Shown here one piece after another: positions 12,550 to 15,480 of a DNA stretch of 15,480 bases (position 1 is the stretch's first letter; every line of letters starts with the position of its first letter). The DNA comes from an uncultured Myxococcales bacterium (lineage in GTDB: Bacteria; Myxococcota_A; UBA9042; DTJE01): contig CALJUR010000114.1 of assembly GCA_937975765.1 (NCBI GenBank), positions 1-15,480 on the forward strand, read 5' to 3'. The notes beneath the pieces are model-generated. The model was not told the DNA's origin. It made no database searches and saw only the letters and a list, made by a program, of their open reading frames with translations. Position numbers and translations under genes: made by a program.

Positions 12550-14112
12550 ATGAAGCGGATGATGGTCGCGACGGTCCTGTGTGCCTTCCTGCCGGCCGTG
12601 GCCGGGTGCGGGGGCGACGCGTCCGCGAAGGACGATGCGGGACTGCCGGATGCGGCGCCCGACGTGGCGTGGGATGCCGAGGCTCCGGCGGACGTGCCCG
12701 GGGACGCGGAACCCGTCGAGGAGACGGTTTCCGAGGTCGCCGAGGAGACGGCCGGCGACGTGCAGGTCGATCCGGGGAAGGATGGCGCAAGCGGGCTGTC
12801 GCTGGAGGACGCGATCGTCCTGATCGAGAAGAGGTGGACCGGGCCCGCGGGCGACGTGCGCGGGGCCGGGGACTTCCTGCCGATCCTGGGCGACCGGGGG
12901 CGATTCGTGCGGGTGTCGGAGTGCGGGGACGTGGGCGTCCTGTTCCGCGACGTGCTGAAGAACGGCGACGGGACCTGGGAAACCGCGGTCGTGCTGCAGG
13001 TGTTCTCCGCACAGGGCTCGTCCGAGCCGCCCCGGGAGTACCTGGCCAGCGCCTCGAACGCCGCCGCGCCGCTGCCGCTGGACGGGACCCTGACGTTCGC
13101 GTCGAAGGCCGACGGGTGCAAGCCCCGGGTGTGGCGGGCCTCGGACACGCGACCGGGCCTGGACCTGTGGAGCCGCGGATCGGACGGCACCTGGAAGGCG
13201 CTGGACATGCCGCTGGGCTTCGAGAAGTTGCTGGGGGCCGCGACGACCTCGATCGCGCTGGTCCACGCCGACTCGGATCGGGATGGCACGGTGCACCTGC
13301 TGCTGGACGCCGCGGCGGCCAACGGGAAGTCGGCGCGGTTCCACGCCTGGCCGGAGGAAGGCGAGTTCAGGACGATCGAGGTCCCTCCCTTCCCGCAGGA
13401 CCTTGCCTGCCCGGCGATCGCCTTCGACACGGCGGGCACCGGCGGCGAGGCGCGGCTGTTCGCTGCGTGCCTGCGACAGGGCGGGCTGTACTACGCCGGG
13501 GTGCAGGACGGGCAGTGGGTGACCGAGGCGGTGGCCTCGCCGAAGGAGGGCGAGGAATTCGCCGGCGACCTGCTGGGGCTTTCGATCGGTTCCTACGGCC
13601 TCCCGGTGATCGCCTTTGCCCGCCGGTTCGTCGTCGAGGGCGGCCTGGCGACGTGGTCCCGGATGGAGGTCGCCACCCGGTCCCACGATGGCGACTGGGG
13701 AATCGAGACCGTGGCCGAGCGGCGCGACGAGCCGACCGGGGCAGGCCTGGCCATGACGGGGCAGTGGCCGCAGGTGTTCCTGCAGAGTTCGGGAGGCGGC
13801 GAGGCGACCTTCGCCGACCTGGTAGACGTGAAGGGCGAACTGGGGACCAGCGTGCAGACTCTGGTCGCGGTGCGTCCCCGGGTCGCATCGCGCGGCCCGG
13901 ACGGGTGGGCGCTGCAGACCCTGTTCCGGCAGCCGATCCAGGCGCAGGACGGTCGCCGTCGCGACCTGTACGGCGCGACCCAGCTGGCGGCCTCGCCGGA
14001 CGGGAAGCACCTGGGCTTCCTGGTGCGGGAGAGGGAACGACCCGCGGACGCGGCCTCGGGCGACGACGTCGAGTCGACGTTCCGGCTGGTCCTGGTGCGG
14101 GCGACGCGCTGA
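12550..14112 (+). CDS. Lipoprotein with acidic linker and beta-propeller-like repeats, function unknown
   Basis: I do not recognise a named family. The 520-residue protein has a signal peptide with lipobox VAGC (Cys20), then a low-complexity linker rich in Asp, Ala, Glu, Pro and Val (about 21-80) that would extend the folded part away from the membrane. The rest is beta-rich with a recurring D-G-x-W strand motif: NGDGTWETAVV (138-148), SDGTWKALDM (211-220), EGEFRTIEV (270-278, Phe for Trp), QDGQWVTEAV (319-328), HDGDWGIETV (379-388) and PDGWALQTLF (450-459). Between them are stretches such as GLPVIAFA and WPQVFLQSS, typical of propeller blades. A five- or six-bladed propeller is my inference. 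GGAGG at 12537-12541 supports the ATG. It is divergent from tetR and 68 bases upstream of another lipoprotein gene. It is probably located at the cell surface. Confidence 0.82.
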   Translation: MKRMMVATVLCAFLPAVAGCGGDASAKDDAGLPDAAPDVAWDAEAPADVPGDAEPVEETVSEVAEETAGDVQVDPGKDGASGLSLEDAIVLIEKRWTGPAGDVRGAGDFLPILGDRGRFVRVSECGDVGVLFRDVLKNGDGTWETAVVLQVFSAQGSSEPPREYLASASNAAAPLPLDGTLTFASKADGCKPRVWRASDTRPGLDLWSRGSDGTWKALDMPLGFEKLLGAATTSIALVHADSDRDGTVHLLLDAAAANGKSARFHAWPEEGEFRTIEVPPFPQDLACPAIAFDTAGTGGEARLFAACLRQGGLYYAGVQDGQWVTEAVASPKEGEEFAGDLLGLSIGSYGLPVIAFARRFVVEGGLATWSRMEVATRSHDGDWGIETVAERRDEPTGAGLAMTGQWPQVFLQSSGGGEATFADLVDVKGELGTSVQTLVAVRPRVASRGPDGWALQTLFRQPIQAQDGRRRDLYGATQLAASPDGKHLGFLVRERERPADAASGDDVESTFRLVLVRATR

Positions 14113-14146
14113 TGCGTGCCGGTCCGCGGGAACGCGGCGACTGCGG

Positions 14147-14152
14147 TAGAAT
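14147..14152 (+). promoter_or_regulatory. Possible -10 element before the Cys-rich lipoprotein gene
   Basis: TAGAAT matches the -10 consensus at 5 of 6 bases, 28 bases before the ATG, but no -35 is visible at the right distance. Just upstream lies a 5-base stem, CCGCG/CGCGG (14124-14137), with a GGAA loop and no T run. Confidence 0.25.
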
Positions 14153-14180
14153 CGGATTCACGACCCGGGCCGGAGAACCC

Positions 14181-15435
14181 ATGCGACCAGGGACCCCCTC
14201 CTGCCTCGCCCTCGCCTGCTGCCTGGCGCTGGCTTGCGCCTCCGACCGGACCGCGGATGACGAGGACGCCGCCATGGACGCCGGGGACGCCGCCACGGAC
14301 GACGAGGCAGGCGCCGAGGCGACGGATGGCCCGGCGGACGGCCCCGGGTTCGAGGCTGCGGACGACGGGACGGAGGCCGCGGACCCGATCGGGGACGGGG
14401 TCGGCGACGACGTGCGGGACGCACCGGGGGATGCGGACCCCGGGGCCGGGGACTCCGACGCTCGGGACGAGGGCCCCGGAGACCTGCCCGCGCCCCCGCC
14501 CTCCTGCTGCCGGACGGACGCCGACTGCGACGCGTTCGCGCCGGTGTGCGCCAGGCCGCCCGGATGGACGCTGTCCGGCTTCGGCGTGTGCACCACGGTC
14601 CCCGGCAAGGGACGCTGCTGGACGGGCGAGGACTGCGGGGTCGGCCAGGAGTGCCACGGCGCCGGGCTGTGCGCCTGCCAGGCGGACTGCGACCTGGCGT
14701 ACGCCGGCACCGGCGTGTGCGCCCCGGTCGGCTCGGCGTGCGCGCCCCTGGACCCCGCCTGGGTGCTGGAGACGTGCGACGCCGCGTCGGTGTGGGTGTT
14801 CGACGGCCAGGGATGCGTGCAGACCTGCCCGGGGTGCTGCGGCTGCCAGCCCTTCTGCGACCTCGTATTCAAGACGCAGGAGCAATGCGCCTCGGCCTGC
14901 CAGCAGTCTCCCGCCTCGTGTCCCGGGGGGATCGCCGCTGCCGCCGAGGGGCCCTTCGCCTGGCTGTTCGACGACGCCCCGCCCGGCGCCTGCCCCCGCA
15001 TCGCCCCCCTGCCCTCCCCGTGCCGGACCGACGCGGACTGCCCGGTGGCGTCGCCCACGGGACGCGCCGGCGGGAGGTGCGTCTTCGGTTCCTGCGTGGA
15101 GTGCGCCTCGACCGCGGACTGCGCCGGCGATGTCCTGTGCAAGATGGGGCGGTGCCAGGTTCCGGACGTCCTCGGCTGCCCCGAGCCGATCCTGCACGAC
15201 TACCCGCAGGGCTGCGGCGGCACCGTGATGTCCGACCGGAACTGCGCCGTGTTCTTCTGCGACACCGTGTTCATCCACGTGTGCAACCAGGATGACGACT
15301 GCACCCTCCTGGACGACCATCCCTACCTGCACTGCGCGAACAGCCGATGCGCGCTGTGCAGGTCGGACGACGACTGCCAGCAGATGCACCCGGGTGCCAC
15401 CTGCCAGACGCCCGGAATCTGCCTGGACCCCGACC
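14181..15435 (+). CDS. Cys-rich repeat lipoprotein, 3' end cut by contig edge
   Basis: 418 complete native residues are present, with no stop before the adapter. The signal peptide ends in LALAC (Cys19). Residues 20-107 are a strongly acidic Asp/Ala/Gly/Pro linker. The rest is Cys-rich, with at least six modules of the form C-x-(T/D)-D-x-D-C or close variants: CRTDADC (110-115), CWTGEDC (146-152), CRTDADC (281-287), CASTADC (308-314), CNQDDDC (368-374), CRSDDDC (393-399). Each is followed by one to three further Cys. These disulfide-rich modules are common in secreted proteins of Myxococcota. Residues 199-240 (VWVFDGQGC, then GCCGC, then FKTQEQCASAC) recall a degenerate Kunitz/BPTI pattern; that is inference. 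GGAGAA lies 3 bases before the ATG. Translation past residue 418 (IGRASCRERV) is adapter. It is probably surface-exposed and disulfide-stabilised, function unknown. Confidence 0.85.
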
Positions 15436-15480
15436 AGATCGGAAGAGCGTCGTGTAGGGAAAGAGTGTAGATCTCGGTGG
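15436..15480 (-). other. Illumina TruSeq universal adapter (reverse complement), not genomic
   Basis: Begins AGATCGGAAGAGCGTCGTG and is the exact reverse complement of bases 1-45. It is contamination at the contig end. It appends a false IGRASCRERV tail to the truncated lipoprotein. Confidence 0.98.

Noticed and set aside
11782..14010. A 742-residue minus-strand frame ending in the TetR domain, as a possible fusion
   Set aside because: The part upstream of 12411 is antisense to a convincing lipoprotein gene and low-complexity. A clear Shine-Dalgarno and ATG start TetR at 12411.
14181..15435. Cys-rich repeats as a metal-binding ferredoxin or zinc protein
   Set aside because: The lipobox and acidic linker show export, and the spacing fits disulfide modules rather than CxxCxxC clusters.

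Overview
This is a very GC-rich bacterial contig, most likely from an uncultured Myxococcota or related former deltaproteobacterium. I infer that from the style of the secreted proteins: lipoproteins with a lipobox followed by long Asp/Ala/Glu/Pro linkers, and a Cys-rich lipoprotein built of repeated C-x-(T/D)-D-x-D-C modules. No rRNA, tRNA or marker gene is present to confirm it. Both ends are not biological: bases 1-45 are the last 45 bases of the Illumina TruSeq universal (P5) adapter, and bases 15436-15480 are its exact reverse complement. The real insert is 46-15435, and the genes at each edge are cut off.

Layout, left to right. (1) 46-950 (+): C-terminal part of a membrane pyrophosphatase (hppA) of the K+-dependent type. 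(2) 974-2167 (-): a stand-alone PAS-domain protein followed by a SMUG1-type uracil-DNA glycosylase. (3) 2168-2626: gene-free, GC-rich, hairpin-rich DNA. (4) 2627-5016 (-): cydA-cydB, a cytochrome bd quinol oxidase with a one-base stop/start overlap, a good sigma-70-like promoter and a small palindrome in the leader. (5) 5197-8431 (+): a hotdog-fold thioesterase and a large lipoprotein with a glycoside hydrolase family 2 (GH2) architecture in which both catalytic glutamates appear to be lost. (6) 8428-12411 (-): a TetR regulator, an HlyD-type membrane fusion lipoprotein and two ABC-2 permeases. This is an efflux operon with no ATPase gene. A 16-base palindrome lies between a candidate promoter and tetR. 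(7) 12550-15435 (+): two consecutive lipoproteins, one with repeated D-G-x-W strand motifs (beta-propeller-like), the other Cys-rich and truncated by the contig end.

How they work together. The pyrophosphatase (ion gradient from PPi) and cytochrome bd (high-affinity oxygen respiration) are housekeeping bioenergetics. The TetR/MFP/ABC-2 set resembles the YbhGFSR/CecR layout minus the YbhF ATPase. The lipoproteins probably sit at the cell surface, and their roles are unknown.

I found no CRISPR array, prophage, insertion sequence, toxin-antitoxin pair or recognisable defence island, and no strong evidence for a wholly new system. The most notable points are the adapter-derived ends (which create false protein termini), the apparently catalytically dead GH2-like lipoprotein, the efflux operon lacking an ATPase, and the convergent gene pair whose stop codons share a single CTAG.
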